Below, one piece after another: positions 8,498 through 17,139 of a stretch of 51,907 nucleotides of DNA. Numbering within the stretch: position 1 is the first letter of the stretch; every line of letters starts with the position of its first letter. The notes below the pieces were generated by a model. That model did not search any database. It was not told where the DNA came from and was given only the letters and a program-made list of their open reading frames with translations. A program made the translations under genes and the position numbers. The stretch is taken from the NCBI GenBank assembly GCA_902762505.1, contig CACWOQ010000030.1, positions 1 to 51,907 on the forward strand. Reading direction: 5' to 3'. The stretch comes from an uncultured Ruminococcus sp. (GTDB lineage Bacteria; Bacillota; Clostridia; Oscillospirales; CAG-272).

Positions 8498-8527
8498 GAC
8501 CGGAGGCGAATAGACCCGCCTCCGGTC
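8498..8527 (+). terminator. 11-bp perfect hairpin after orphan promoter
   Basis: GACCGGAGGCG (8498-8508) pairs perfectly with CGCCTCCGGTC (8517-8527) around an 8-nt loop. Only a weak U-rich stretch follows (8536-8545). With the promoter at 8407 it would bound a transcript of roughly 90 nt with no ORF, either a small RNA or a leader attenuator for the LCP gene at 8623. It could also be a transcription block. Confidence 0.5.
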
Positions 8528-8622
8528 TGTCTGCACTTTTCTTTATATATACCGTCTTGATTTATTTACATTCTTTCTATATAATCATGATCGGACTTAT
8601 TATGACTTTTCGGGAGAAAACG

Positions 8623-10170
8623 ATGAAAAATAAAGAAAAGAAAGAAAAAAAACCGAAGAACAAAAAACTGCGGCGTATAATCATATTCAGCGTTCTCGGC
8701 GTGATCGCGGTGCTGTGCGTGATCGCGGCGATACACGTGAACAGGATAATGAACGACCCCTCGTCGCTTTTCAACGATCCGGAGACGGTCCCTGTCACGG
8801 ATGACGCTCCGCATACTGTAATCGAGCCCGCCTTCACGGTCGAGCCGGCGACGCTGCCGGACATTTCAACGGAACCGGATACGCAGACGGAGCCTGTGAC
8901 GGACGAGGCGACGGCGACGGAAAAAACGGACGTGCCGACGGATCCCCCGTACGACGTGCTGAACGTGATGCTTATGGGGATCGACGCGTTTGAGGACGGC
9001 GGCACGTCCAGCGGCACGATGCCGCATACCGACGTCAGCATAGTCCTTGCGATAAATTTCGAAAAGAACACCGTCGATGTGATATCGCTCCAGCGCGACA
9101 CGTTCACGACCGTACCCGGCTATCACGGTTATTATAAGCTCAACGGCGTTTTCAACGTCGGCGGCGGAATGAAAAACAAGGACGGAGGCTTTCAGCTCGT
9201 CTGCCGCACGGCGGAGCAATGGCTCGGCGGCATATCGATTCCTTATTATTACGCTGTGGACTTTCAGGCGGTCGTTCAGATCGTCGACGCTATGGGCGGC
9301 ATAGACTATGACGTAGATCAGGAGTTTACCGCACACTCAACCGGTAAAAAATACGGGGAGGGGATGCATCACCTCGACGGCAACGCCGTGCTCGGTTATC
9401 TGCGGATAAGACAAGCTGCCGACGGACTCGACAAATCCCGCAACACGAGACAGAGAAGGATGCTCATCGCCATATTCAACAAGCTTAAAAAAGAGGGAAG
9501 GATCTCTCAGATCCCGTCTCTGTTGGCGGCGGCGAAGAACGGCGTCTACACGAACACCACCACTTCTCAGACGGCGGCTCTGCTCAATTTCGCCGCAGGT
9601 CTCGATCCGAAAAATATAAATTCGCGCGCGGTGCAGGGAACGATAAAGATGAGATACGACTGGGCGTGGGCGTTCGTCGACCAGCAGCACAGGATCGATC
9701 TGATAAAAGAGGTATACAATATCGACGTAAAGCCCGTAGGTATATGCACGCTTTACTATGAACAGTGGCTGCACGAGACCGGACTTGACGCGCTGAAGCA
9801 CGTCCGCCAGGCGGAGAAGGTCCTGCTGTGGATGGGCGAGCAGAAGAATTCCGGAAAGGAATATACCGACGCTCAGATAAAGCTTTATTCGGACTGCTAC
9901 AACGCGTATTCGTTATTGAATTCGCTGTTCAACGAAGCGACCGACAGGCTCGGGCGCGCATACACGGGTCAGTACGCGCCGGAGGGCGGAACCGAGGCGC
10001 TTGAAGAATACTACAAAGGTCTTATGACCGCGGCGGAGGAAGCGGTGAGAAGCAGTACCGAAGCGCTCCGCTCCTCGATCGGCTATAAGGGATCGTTAAG
10101 CTGGTCCGTAAACAAGAACAGATGGTATAACGATAAAGATATCAACGAGATATACGTTGATTTCGCATGA
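8623..10170 (+). CDS. LytR-CpsA-Psr (LCP) family cell-wall ligase
   Basis: LCP enzymes transfer undecaprenyl-linked glycopolymers onto peptidoglycan at the outer membrane face. The chosen start ATG 8623 has GGGAG at 8612-8616 and gives a Lys-rich cytoplasmic head (KNKEKKEKKPKNKK), one membrane helix (about residues 19-38) and a Thr/Pro/Glu-rich wall-spanning linker. The LCP core follows: NVMLMGID, VISLQRDTFTTVPG with the conserved catalytic-region Arg, KLNGVFNVGG, and RIRQAADGLDKSRNTRQRRM. The C-terminal 150 residues are an extra helical region. Two upstream in-frame ATGs (8557, 8602) are rejected because they lack ribosome sites. The lipoprotein gene follows after 16 nt. Confidence 0.9.
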   Translation: MKNKEKKEKKPKNKKLRRIIIFSVLGVIAVLCVIAAIHVNRIMNDPSSLFNDPETVPVTDDAPHTVIEPAFTVEPATLPDISTEPDTQTEPVTDEATATEKTDVPTDPPYDVLNVMLMGIDAFEDGGTSSGTMPHTDVSIVLAINFEKNTVDVISLQRDTFTTVPGYHGYYKLNGVFNVGGGMKNKDGGFQLVCRTAEQWLGGISIPYYYAVDFQAVVQIVDAMGGIDYDVDQEFTAHSTGKKYGEGMHHLDGNAVLGYLRIRQAADGLDKSRNTRQRRMLIAIFNKLKKEGRISQIPSLLAAAKNGVYTNTTTSQTAALLNFAAGLDPKNINSRAVQGTIKMRYDWAWAFVDQQHRIDLIKEVYNIDVKPVGICTLYYEQWLHETGLDALKHVRQAEKVLLWMGEQKNSGKEYTDAQIKLYSDCYNAYSLLNSLFNEATDRLGRAYTGQYAPEGGTEALEEYYKGLMTAAEEAVRSSTEALRSSIGYKGSLSWSVNKNRWYNDKDINEIYVDFA

Positions 10171-10186
10171 TATAAAGGAGATTTGC

Positions 10187-11803
10187 ATGAAAAAGATAAT
10201 TTCCGTATTGCTCGTGCTTGTGATCGCCGCGGGACTTTTCGGCTGTAAAAGAACCGGACCCGGCGACGGTACCGGCGAGACGACGACCGGCGGGGAAGAA
10301 CAAAAGCCGGGACCGTATACAGAATCCGACACGAACGTTATGTCAACGTACGGCAGGATGGCGTACGCCGACGGCTGCACGTATTTCGTGACCGAGGGCA
10401 TGCTCGGCGACGCCGAAAAGACGGGCGAATACGATACCGAGGACGTTTACCGCATCAAAGACGGCTCGGACACGCCGGAGCTTCTCTTTTCCGTCCCCCA
10501 GACGCCTTATGACGGCATAGCCCGTATTTCCGTAACGAACCTGACGCCGTACGGTGATTACGTTTATTTCTGCGCCGAAAATTTAAGCGGCGAAAAAGTA
10601 AACGGCAGGATCGGCGGCAATAATTTGTACCGCACGAAGATCGGGACCGGAGAATACACGCTCGTCGCGGAAAATATAGAAAGCAGGAACATATTCAACA
10701 GGACCGGCAACCGTTACGGCGACACGGTCTACCTGATGACCGTCAGCGTAAACGGCGATACGGTAAGCTACGGGTATATACAGATAGATCTTAAAAGCGG
10801 AGCCGTTTCGGAATTCAAACCGGATCTCGGCACGACGGAGCCGGTAAGACTTGTGAACGTCTGTGACGACGGATACGTTTATTTCTTCAAGCTCGACGCC
10901 GAAAATCACGAGCCCTACGGCGTGTTCCGCACGCCGCTTGCCGGCGGCAAATGTGAGGACGTCGTCGCGATAGGCGAAGAAATCGACGGAGCCTTCGTAT
11001 CGCAGGGACACGTTTTCATCGTCACCGAGGATAAAGACGACCGCGCGCAGGTATACGACGTGAATACCGGAGAGAAAACGGGCGAGTTCCAGTTCGACGA
11101 CGATAAGGCGTTCAACGTCTGCGGCGATACGGTATACTATATCAAAGGCGAAAGCGAGCTTTGCTCCGTGAAGATCGACGGTTCGGGCGAGCGTCAGATA
11201 GCCGCGGGAAGAAACGGCTTCGATCTGATGCTTGTCGGCGTCGCCAAGGAAAGCTTCATTCTTATAGACGAGGATATGCGCGTTTATAAAATGAATAAGG
11301 ACGGACGCATACTTCCCGGCGCTCCCGTGGTGAAGGAGACCGTAAGACCGGAGGAGAAGACCGACGGCGACGGATTCACCTATTACGAATGGCCGAACGC
11401 CGTGGAGATCACGGGATACAACGGCGACTCAAAGACCGTTTCGATCCCGGACAGCGAAAACGGCAAGCCCGTAAGAAAAGTGACGCTCATGGGCGTCGGC
11501 AAATCCGCGGCGGAGCGCATAATCATACCCGAGGGCGTTTATTCCGCCGTTATCTACTCGTCGAGGACCGTTACGCAGGTCGATCTGCCGTCGAGTCTCG
11601 GACACATGAATTACAGAGGCTTCCCGTATTCGTTCGAATGCGCGGAGGGCTGTGTGTTCAGATATAACGGCACAAAGGCGAAATGGCAGGAGCTTTACGA
11701 TTTCTGCCGCGAATACCACAACTGCACGGTAGACACCTACGGCACGAGATCGCCCGTCGTACAGTGCGCCGACGGTGTGTGGGAGTTACCCGAAAATAAC
11801 TGA
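10187..11803 (+). CDS. Secreted lipoprotein with beta-propeller-like repeats
   Basis: ATG 10187 with AAAGGAG (10174-10180) gives a 538-residue protein with a lipoprotein signal MKKIISVLLVLVIAAGLFGC, so Cys20 should be lipidated. The body contains repeated blocks around Tyr-rich strands (GDYVYFCAEN, GDTVYLMTV, DGYVYFFKLD, GDTVYYIKG), as in DUF5050-type beta-propellers. The C-terminal 150 residues (EITGYNGDSKTVSIPDSENGKPVRKVT onward) resemble a BspA-type leucine-rich repeat with IIIPEGVYS and QVDLPSSLG. Together with the LCP gene it points to a cell-surface function. The ligand is unknown. Confidence 0.8.
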   Translation: MKKIISVLLVLVIAAGLFGCKRTGPGDGTGETTTGGEEQKPGPYTESDTNVMSTYGRMAYADGCTYFVTEGMLGDAEKTGEYDTEDVYRIKDGSDTPELLFSVPQTPYDGIARISVTNLTPYGDYVYFCAENLSGEKVNGRIGGNNLYRTKIGTGEYTLVAENIESRNIFNRTGNRYGDTVYLMTVSVNGDTVSYGYIQIDLKSGAVSEFKPDLGTTEPVRLVNVCDDGYVYFFKLDAENHEPYGVFRTPLAGGKCEDVVAIGEEIDGAFVSQGHVFIVTEDKDDRAQVYDVNTGEKTGEFQFDDDKAFNVCGDTVYYIKGESELCSVKIDGSGERQIAAGRNGFDLMLVGVAKESFILIDEDMRVYKMNKDGRILPGAPVVKETVRPEEKTDGDGFTYYEWPNAVEITGYNGDSKTVSIPDSENGKPVRKVTLMGVGKSAAERIIIPEGVYSAVIYSSRTVTQVDLPSSLGHMNYRGFPYSFECAEGCVFRYNGTKAKWQELYDFCREYHNCTVDTYGTRSPVVQCADGVWELPENN

Positions 11804-11820
11804 AAATAATCCGAATATTA

Positions 11821-11849
11821 TTGCAATATTCACAATTGCATGGTACAAT
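11821..11849 (+). promoter_or_regulatory. Promoter of rhaA
   Basis: TTGCAA (11821-11826), a 17-nt spacer, then TACAAT (11844-11849) with extended TG at 11841-11842. A small perfect palindrome CCGCCC-GA-GGGCGG (11861-11874) lies between the start site and the ribosome site of rhaA. Confidence 0.65.
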
Positions 11850-11898
11850 ATAGAAAGAAGCCGCCCGAGGGCGGAAATGATACATAAAGGAGTTATTT

Positions 11899-13149
11899 AT
11901 GAGCACAAGATACGAATCCGCAAAAGCCATATACGCGAAGCTCGGTATCGATACCGACGCCGTGATCGCAAAGCTGAAGGACGTTCCCGTAGCGCTTCAC
12001 TGCTGGCAGGGTGACGACGTCACAGGCTTCGACCATGACGGTCCTCTTACCGGCGGCATCCAGACGACCGGCAACTATCCCGGCAAGGCGAGAACGCCCG
12101 ATGAGCTTATGGCAGATATCGACAAGGTCATCTCCCTCTGCCCCGGCAAGCTGAAGCTCAATCTTCACGCCTGCTACGCGATATTCGAAAAGGGCGAGTT
12201 CGTCGACCGCGACAAGCTCGAACCGAAGCACTTTGCGAAATGGGTAAAATTCGCAAAGGAAAGAGGCATGGGCATAGACTTCAACCCGACCTTCTTCTCC
12301 CATCCGAAGGTAAAAGACGGGCTGACCCTCTCCTCTCCCGATGAGAAAACGAGAAAATTCTGGGTCGAGCACGGCAAGGCCTGCATCCGTATATCCGAAT
12401 ATTTCGCCCGCGAGACCGGCGTCCCCTGCGTAATGAACATCTGGATAGGCGACGGCTTCAAGGACGTCCCCGCCGACAGAATCGGTCCGAGACTCCGCTA
12501 CAAGCAGTCGATCGAGGAGATCATCGCCGAGCCGCACGATCCCAAGCTCGTAAAGCCCTGCGTTGAATCCAAGGTCTTCGGTATAGGCGTTGAGTCCTAC
12601 ACCGCCGGCTCCGCCGAATTCACGCTCACCTTCGCCGCAACGCATGAGAACGTTCTGCCGCTGATGGACAACGGTCACTATCATCCGACCGAGGTCGTCT
12701 CCGACAAGATCCCCGCTCTGCTTTGCTACTTCCCGGAGATCGCTCTGCACATCACCCGCGGCGTCCGCTGGGATTCCGACCACGTCCTGCTTCTCGACGA
12801 CGAGACGAAGGAAATGGCGAAAGAGATCGTCCGCTGCAACGCGCTTGACAGAGTTTACATGGCTCTCGACTACTTTGACGCGAGCATCAACCGTATATCC
12901 GCCTGGACCGTGGGCGTCAGATCGTGGAAGAAAGCGCTTCTTGCCGCGATGCTCACTCCGCACGCCGAGCTGAAGAAGCTCCAGGACAACGCCGAATTCA
13001 CCGAGCTTATGGTTCGTCAGGAAGAGATGAAGATGCTTCCTCTCGGCGACGTTTGGGAAGAATTCTGCCGTCAGTGCGGCACCACCGAATGCGGCTGGTT
13101 CGATGAAGTCAAGAAATACGAAGCCGAAGTCCTCTCCAAGAGAAAATAA
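11899..13149 (+). CDS. rhaA: L-rhamnose isomerase
   Basis: RhaA converts L-rhamnose to L-rhamnulose in the cytoplasm (EC 5.3.1.14). At 416 residues it has the family length (about 419). Signature stretches are ALHCWQGDDVTGFD near residue 35, NLHACYAI, GIDFNPTFFSHP (metal/substrate site), MNIWIGDGFKD and the C-terminal LDYFDASINRISAW. AAAGGAG lies 8 nt before ATG 11899, and codon use is noticeably smoother than in neighbours, as for a well-expressed gene. No rhamnulokinase or aldolase is adjacent; the next gene is a Gfo/Idh/MocA oxidoreductase, so other rhamnose genes must lie elsewhere. Confidence 0.95.
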   Translation: MSTRYESAKAIYAKLGIDTDAVIAKLKDVPVALHCWQGDDVTGFDHDGPLTGGIQTTGNYPGKARTPDELMADIDKVISLCPGKLKLNLHACYAIFEKGEFVDRDKLEPKHFAKWVKFAKERGMGIDFNPTFFSHPKVKDGLTLSSPDEKTRKFWVEHGKACIRISEYFARETGVPCVMNIWIGDGFKDVPADRIGPRLRYKQSIEEIIAEPHDPKLVKPCVESKVFGIGVESYTAGSAEFTLTFAATHENVLPLMDNGHYHPTEVVSDKIPALLCYFPEIALHITRGVRWDSDHVLLLDDETKEMAKEIVRCNALDRVYMALDYFDASINRISAWTVGVRSWKKALLAAMLTPHAELKKLQDNAEFTELMVRQEEMKMLPLGDVWEEFCRQCGTTECGWFDEVKKYEAEVLSKRK

Positions 13150-13163
13150 ACAAAACAAAGACG

Positions 13164-13186
13164 CGGAGCCGCATAAAGCGGCTCCG
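13164..13186 (+). other. Intercistronic hairpin after rhaA
   Basis: CGGAGCCGC (13164-13172), loop ATAAA, GCGGCTCCG (13178-13186), followed by TTCTGC rather than a U tract. It may stabilise the rhaA message or reduce read-through into the oxidoreductase gene. Confidence 0.6.
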
Positions 13187-13208
13187 TTCTGCAAAAAAAG
13201 GAGATAAT

Positions 13209-14336
13209 ATGATAAAAATAGGGATCGTCGGCGCGCGCGGCCTGTCCGTTGTACAGGCGATAAAAGCGATGCCGGATGAAGCGAAGATAACCGCAATGTG
13301 CGACCTTGACGAAGGCGCGCTTCAGCACGCGAAGGATCAGATCGGCGACCCGGATCTGAAGCTTTACCGCATTTACGACGATATGCTTGAAAAAGCCGAT
13401 ATCGACGCGGTCGTCGTATCAACGCCGATGCAGCTCCACGTCACGCAGTCGATAGCCGCGCTTCAGGCGGGCAAGCACGTGATGTGCGAGGTCACCGCGG
13501 CTGTATCCATGGACGAACTGTGGTGGCTGATCGAAGCTGTTGAAAAATCCGGCAAGATCTATATGTACGCGGAAAACTACTGCTACATGCCCGAGGTGCA
13601 GCTCGTCCGTCAGCTCGTCAAAAAAGGATTCTTCGGCGAGATCTATTACGGCGAGGGCGAATACACTCACGACTGCACGTCCCTGCGCACGTGGCACGGC
13701 AAAACCGGCTGGCGCAGCTACTGGCAGATGGGCACCCGCGGATCTTTCTATCCCACGCACAGCCTGGGTCCCGTGATGCAGTGCTTTGACGACGACAGAA
13801 TCGTTTCCATCGCAAGCTTCAGCCCCGGCAACCACAATCCGTTCGGGCTCCGCAACGACGACCTGACTCAGACGATGTGTCAGCTGGAATCCGGAAAGCT
13901 CGTTAAGATCAGGGTGGATACGATCTCGCCCCGTCCGCACGCGATGGCTTATTATCAGATCCAGGGGACGAAGGGGTGTTATGAATCACAGCGTCTCGGC
14001 GGCGGTCCGATGATCGCGCTCGATGAAGACGGCAAGCCGCGCGAGGGCTGCTATACGTGGAAGCCTCTGTTCGATTACAAGGAATATCTGCCTGAGCGCT
14101 ATAAGAGCGGCAAGGGCGACGCCGCGGGTCACGGCGGCGGAGACTATTACATAGTCAAGGACTTTATCGAAGCGATAAAGACGGGCGTACAGCCCGAGCT
14201 CAACGTTTACAAAGCCGCGGAATGGACGTCTGTCGCGCTTCTGTCGCAGCTTTCCGTTACGAACAACGGACGTTTGCTCGAGGTGCCGAACTTCCGCGCC
14301 GGTATGAGCTGGGCTGAAAAAAAGATAAAGATCTGA
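13209..14336 (+). CDS. Gfo/Idh/MocA family oxidoreductase
   Basis: This 375-residue NAD(P)-dependent sugar or polyol oxidoreductase has an N-terminal Rossmann fold (IKIGIVGARGLSVVQAI; the usual GxGxxG is GARGLS), the Asp loop CDLDEG, VVVSTPMQLH and CEVTAAVSMDE in place of the usual EKP motif. The C-terminal alpha/beta domain carries the substrate site (YMYAENYCYMPEV, YGEGEYTHDC, TRGSFYPTHSLGP). The ribosome site AAGGAGA is 7 nt before ATG. Its place after rhaA suggests work on a rhamnose-related or glycan-derived sugar; the exact substrate cannot be read from sequence. Confidence 0.88.
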   Translation: MIKIGIVGARGLSVVQAIKAMPDEAKITAMCDLDEGALQHAKDQIGDPDLKLYRIYDDMLEKADIDAVVVSTPMQLHVTQSIAALQAGKHVMCEVTAAVSMDELWWLIEAVEKSGKIYMYAENYCYMPEVQLVRQLVKKGFFGEIYYGEGEYTHDCTSLRTWHGKTGWRSYWQMGTRGSFYPTHSLGPVMQCFDDDRIVSIASFSPGNHNPFGLRNDDLTQTMCQLESGKLVKIRVDTISPRPHAMAYYQIQGTKGCYESQRLGGGPMIALDEDGKPREGCYTWKPLFDYKEYLPERYKSGKGDAAGHGGGDYYIVKDFIEAIKTGVQPELNVYKAAEWTSVALLSQLSVTNNGRLLEVPNFRAGMSWAEKKIKI

Positions 14337-14356
14337 TCCGGCGGCGCCGGTACAGC

Positions 14357-14383
14357 AAAAAAGACGGTCAGACCGTCTTTTTT
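14357..14383. terminator. Bidirectional terminator between convergent genes
   Basis: AAAAAAGACGGTC (14357-14369) and GACCGTCTTTTTT (14371-14383) form a symmetrical hairpin with A and U tracts on either side. It ends both the rhaA operon (+) and the lipid kinase gene (-), whose stop codon lies inside it. Confidence 0.9.
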
Positions 14384-15288
14384 GTTTTTTCCGCGGGCAC
14401 CGCTATTTTTACGGCTTTTGGCAGACAGCAGAGCTCCGACGTCTCCGTCTCGCCTCCGAATTCTCCGTCAAGCGTCCATTTGACGCTGCGCTCCGTCGTG
14501 ACCGTCAGCTTTTCCGCGTGCCCTGATATGATGACCGACGGGTCAAATTTGCGGGTGAGCAGGGAAGACTGCAAAAGCTCTATGTCGGAAATGCTCTTCG
14601 GCGTTTTCAGAAACGTGTAGTCGAGCAGACCGTCCTGCATGGACGAGTTGTCGGGGATGAGCGCCGTCAGCCCTGCGACGGAATGCGTGTTGCCCACTAT
14701 GGCGAAGATGAAATCATCCTCGTAGACCTGACCGTTGACGGAAAGAACGGCGCGCACGGACGAGGAACGGAAGTTTTTCAGATCCATGCCGTGCAGTACG
14801 TCAAGATAATATGCGAGCGGACCGATGGCGTTCTTCATCTTCTGATCCGTCGTATATCCGACGTCCGTAAACACGCCGAACGCGGCGACGTACGAGAAGA
14901 TATTGCCGTTATACGAGCCGGAGTCGATTATCTTATAATTTCCGGATACAGCCGTTTCGGCGGCTTTCAACGGGTTTTTCGGTATTCCGAGGGATCTTGC
15001 GAAATCGTTTATCGTGCCGGACGGGATATATCCGCACGGCGTTCCGGTGCCGGCGCGGCGCAGACCGCCGAGCAGCTCGTGAAGCATCCCGTCTCCGCCG
15101 CCGACTACGACGAGATCGTATTTTCCCGAGTTTTCGGCTATATGGTTTTCCCCGTCCTGAGGAGCGGACGTCGGATATACCGTGACCTCAAAGCCGTTCT
15201 GTGTGAAAACCGATACTATACCGGATAAAGCCGATCCGATCTTTCCTTTTCCCGAATGCGGATTGTATACAAAAAGTAATTTTTTCAT
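14368..15288 (-). CDS. YegS/DagK-like lipid kinase
   Basis: This 306-residue diacylglycerol kinase catalytic-domain protein begins KKLLFVYNPHSGKGKI and has VVVGGGDGMLHELLGGL, the nucleotide-binding GGDG motif, and GTINDFARSLGIP, the conserved GTxNDFA segment. The C-terminal beta-rich half contains GGETETSELCCLP. Such enzymes phosphorylate diacylglycerol or related lipids at the membrane for phospholipid recycling. ATG 15288 is chosen because GGAGG lies 6 nt upstream; a longer reading to 15321 has no ribosome site. It is divergent from the MetH-like gene. Confidence 0.88.
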   Translation of the reverse strand: MKKLLFVYNPHSGKGKIGSALSGIVSVFTQNGFEVTVYPTSAPQDGENHIAENSGKYDLVVVGGGDGMLHELLGGLRRAGTGTPCGYIPSGTINDFARSLGIPKNPLKAAETAVSGNYKIIDSGSYNGNIFSYVAAFGVFTDVGYTTDQKMKNAIGPLAYYLDVLHGMDLKNFRSSSVRAVLSVNGQVYEDDFIFAIVGNTHSVAGLTALIPDNSSMQDGLLDYTFLKTPKSISDIELLQSSLLTRKFDPSVIISGHAEKLTVTTERSVKWTLDGEFGGETETSELCCLPKAVKIAVPAEKTKKTV

Positions 15289-15399
15289 GTTCTGCCTCCG
15301 TGTACATATTATACCACGCATTTATTATATAAACAGATTTTTTCGTGCGCTATATTGTAAATATTGTATATCGGCGGAGGGCAATTAACGTAGGATATC

Positions 15400-15427
15400 T
15401 TGATTTTTCGAAAATCATATGTATAAT
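15400..15427 (+). promoter_or_regulatory. Promoter of MetH-like gene
   Basis: TTGATT (15400-15405), a 16-nt spacer and TATAAT (15422-15427). The ribosome site for ATG 15454 is weak (AAAGGA about 12 nt upstream). Confidence 0.6.
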
Positions 15428-15453
15428 CTGTAATCAAAGGACGGTTTTTTGTA

Positions 15454-17088
15454 ATGAGATTCACCGATTATTTGAAGAGACGCGTTGTGATCGTCGGCGG
15501 CGATATGAAGGCTCCCGGCGGATTTGACGGCGCCGTCGGATTGATTACCGGATACTTTGACAACGGCTGCTGCGCCGTCTGCGCCGATACCTTCGGCGTA
15601 AACGGATTGTATTACGGCGCGGCAGAGACCGGGAAGCTCATATCCTCGGCGCTCGGACGCGTCGCCGCCGCAAGAGAGCGGAGCAGAGCGGGCGGCGAAA
15701 AATATATCGCGCTCGGCATAGGTCCGACCGGACAAAGACTGTCGCCTTACAAAGATTTTGATTTTGATCATGCGGTGGAGGCGTTTTCGCAAACCGTCAA
15801 AGCGGGCGTAAAATACGGCGCGGATCTGATCATACTCGACGCGTTTGACGACGGATACGAATGCAAAGCCGCGCTTCTTGCTGTGAAGGAAAACTCCGAT
15901 CTGCCGGTCCTCGTCTGCTGCAAGTACGGCGATAACGGCAGGCTTGCGACCGGCGCCGACACCGGATGTCTGATCCCGATGCTCGAGGGAATGGGCGCCG
16001 ACGCGATAGGCGTGAGCTGTACCCCGGACGGCGCGGCGGAGGAGGCGGTGACCGGGTATCTCGGGCTGTCATCGGTCCCCGTAATATACGGAGCATACCT
16101 GGGACAGGATCCCGGATCGTTTCAACGCACGGCGTCGGGGCTTATAAAACGCGGAGTCCGTGTGATCTGCGCGTACCGCGGCGTAACGCCGGAGCATATA
16201 AAACCTTTATCAGCGGAAGGATACGCGCCGGTTCCGGTCACGGATAAAAAACTGACCGTCATTTCTTCCGGCGCGCGCTTTGTTCGCTTCGGCGAAAAGA
16301 CCGTTATAATAGGCGAGCGGATCAATCCCACGGGTAAGATAAAGCTGAAGGAGGCGATCAAAAACGGCGACCCGGCACCGCTTTTATCGGAGGCTTTGGC
16401 GCAGGAAAAAGCCGGGGCGGACGCGCTTGACGTGAACGTAGGGGTATCCGACGGCGAGGCTGAAAAGCTTTGCGGCGCGGTCAGTCTGCTGCAGCGTACG
16501 ACGGATCTGCCTCTTGCGCTCGACACGGCGTCGCCGTACGCGATGGAGCGCGCCCTGCGTATCTATAACGGCTGCCCTCTCGTCAATTCCGTGAACGGAC
16601 GGCGGGAAAGCATGGAAAAAATATTTCCGCTGATCAAAAAATACGGCGGCGCGGTCGTCGCTCTTTTGTTTGACGGTGACGGGATACCGGGCGACCCGGA
16701 CAGGCGGCTTGCGGTAGCGCGAAATATAATCGCCTGTGCGGATGGCTTCGGCATACCGAAAAACCGTATCCTGTTCGACGCGTTAGCCCTCTCCGCGGCG
16801 TCCGATCCCGGCGCCGCCTCAGTCACGCTCGAAACGCTCGGAAGGCTTAAAAGAGAGCTCGGATGCCTGACTGTGCTCGGCGTATCGAACGTTTCGTTCG
16901 GGCTTCCGGACAGACAGGCGCTCAACAGCGCGTTTCTGATCTGCGCCATGCGCGAAGGACTTGACGCGGCGATAGCGGATCCGTGCTCGGATCAGATAAT
17001 GAGGTCGTACACGGCGTACAACGCCCTCTCCGGCGCCGACGAAGGCTTCGCCCGATATATCGCTTACGCGCGCGAAAGAAAAGAATGA
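15454..17088 (+). CDS. Degenerate methionine-synthase-like protein (no zinc site, no B12 domain)
   Basis: The 544-residue protein joins a homocysteine S-methyltransferase-like barrel (about 1-265) to a pterin-binding methyltransferase barrel (about 280-540). Landmarks of MetH remain: ADTFGVNG, IGPTGQRLSPY, DLIILDAFDD, GVSCTPDG, GVTPEHI, then GERINPTGK, ADALDVNVG and LALDTASP. However, the zinc-binding Cys pair (GGCCGTTPEHI in MetH) reads CAYRGVTPEHI (about 238-249), so two of the three zinc Cys are gone. The cap and B12-binding domains of usual MetH (about 800 residues in Clostridia) are absent. Homocysteine methylation by this chain alone is therefore doubtful; it may be a folate-dependent partner or regulator. 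A terminator follows directly. Confidence 0.8.
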   Translation: MRFTDYLKRRVVIVGGDMKAPGGFDGAVGLITGYFDNGCCAVCADTFGVNGLYYGAAETGKLISSALGRVAAARERSRAGGEKYIALGIGPTGQRLSPYKDFDFDHAVEAFSQTVKAGVKYGADLIILDAFDDGYECKAALLAVKENSDLPVLVCCKYGDNGRLATGADTGCLIPMLEGMGADAIGVSCTPDGAAEEAVTGYLGLSSVPVIYGAYLGQDPGSFQRTASGLIKRGVRVICAYRGVTPEHIKPLSAEGYAPVPVTDKKLTVISSGARFVRFGEKTVIIGERINPTGKIKLKEAIKNGDPAPLLSEALAQEKAGADALDVNVGVSDGEAEKLCGAVSLLQRTTDLPLALDTASPYAMERALRIYNGCPLVNSVNGRRESMEKIFPLIKKYGGAVVALLFDGDGIPGDPDRRLAVARNIIACADGFGIPKNRILFDALALSAASDPGAASVTLETLGRLKRELGCLTVLGVSNVSFGLPDRQALNSAFLICAMREGLDAAIADPCSDQIMRSYTAYNALSGADEGFARYIAYARERKE

Positions 17089-17106
17089 TCCGTATATGAC
17101 GCAAAA

Positions 17107-17139
17107 GCGCCCCGGAAGGCTTCCGGGACGCTGTTTTTT
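17107..17139 (+). terminator. Terminator of MetH-like gene
   Basis: Stem GCG-C-CCCGGAAG (17107-17118) with CTTCCGGG-A-CGC (17120-17131), then a T tract at 17134-17139. The reverse strand also has four Ts after the stem, so it may act weakly in both directions. Confidence 0.85.

Noticed and set aside
11893..13422. 509-codon minus-strand open frame opposite rhaA
   Set aside because: rhaA is unmistakable on the + strand; the antisense frame stays open only because of codon bias.
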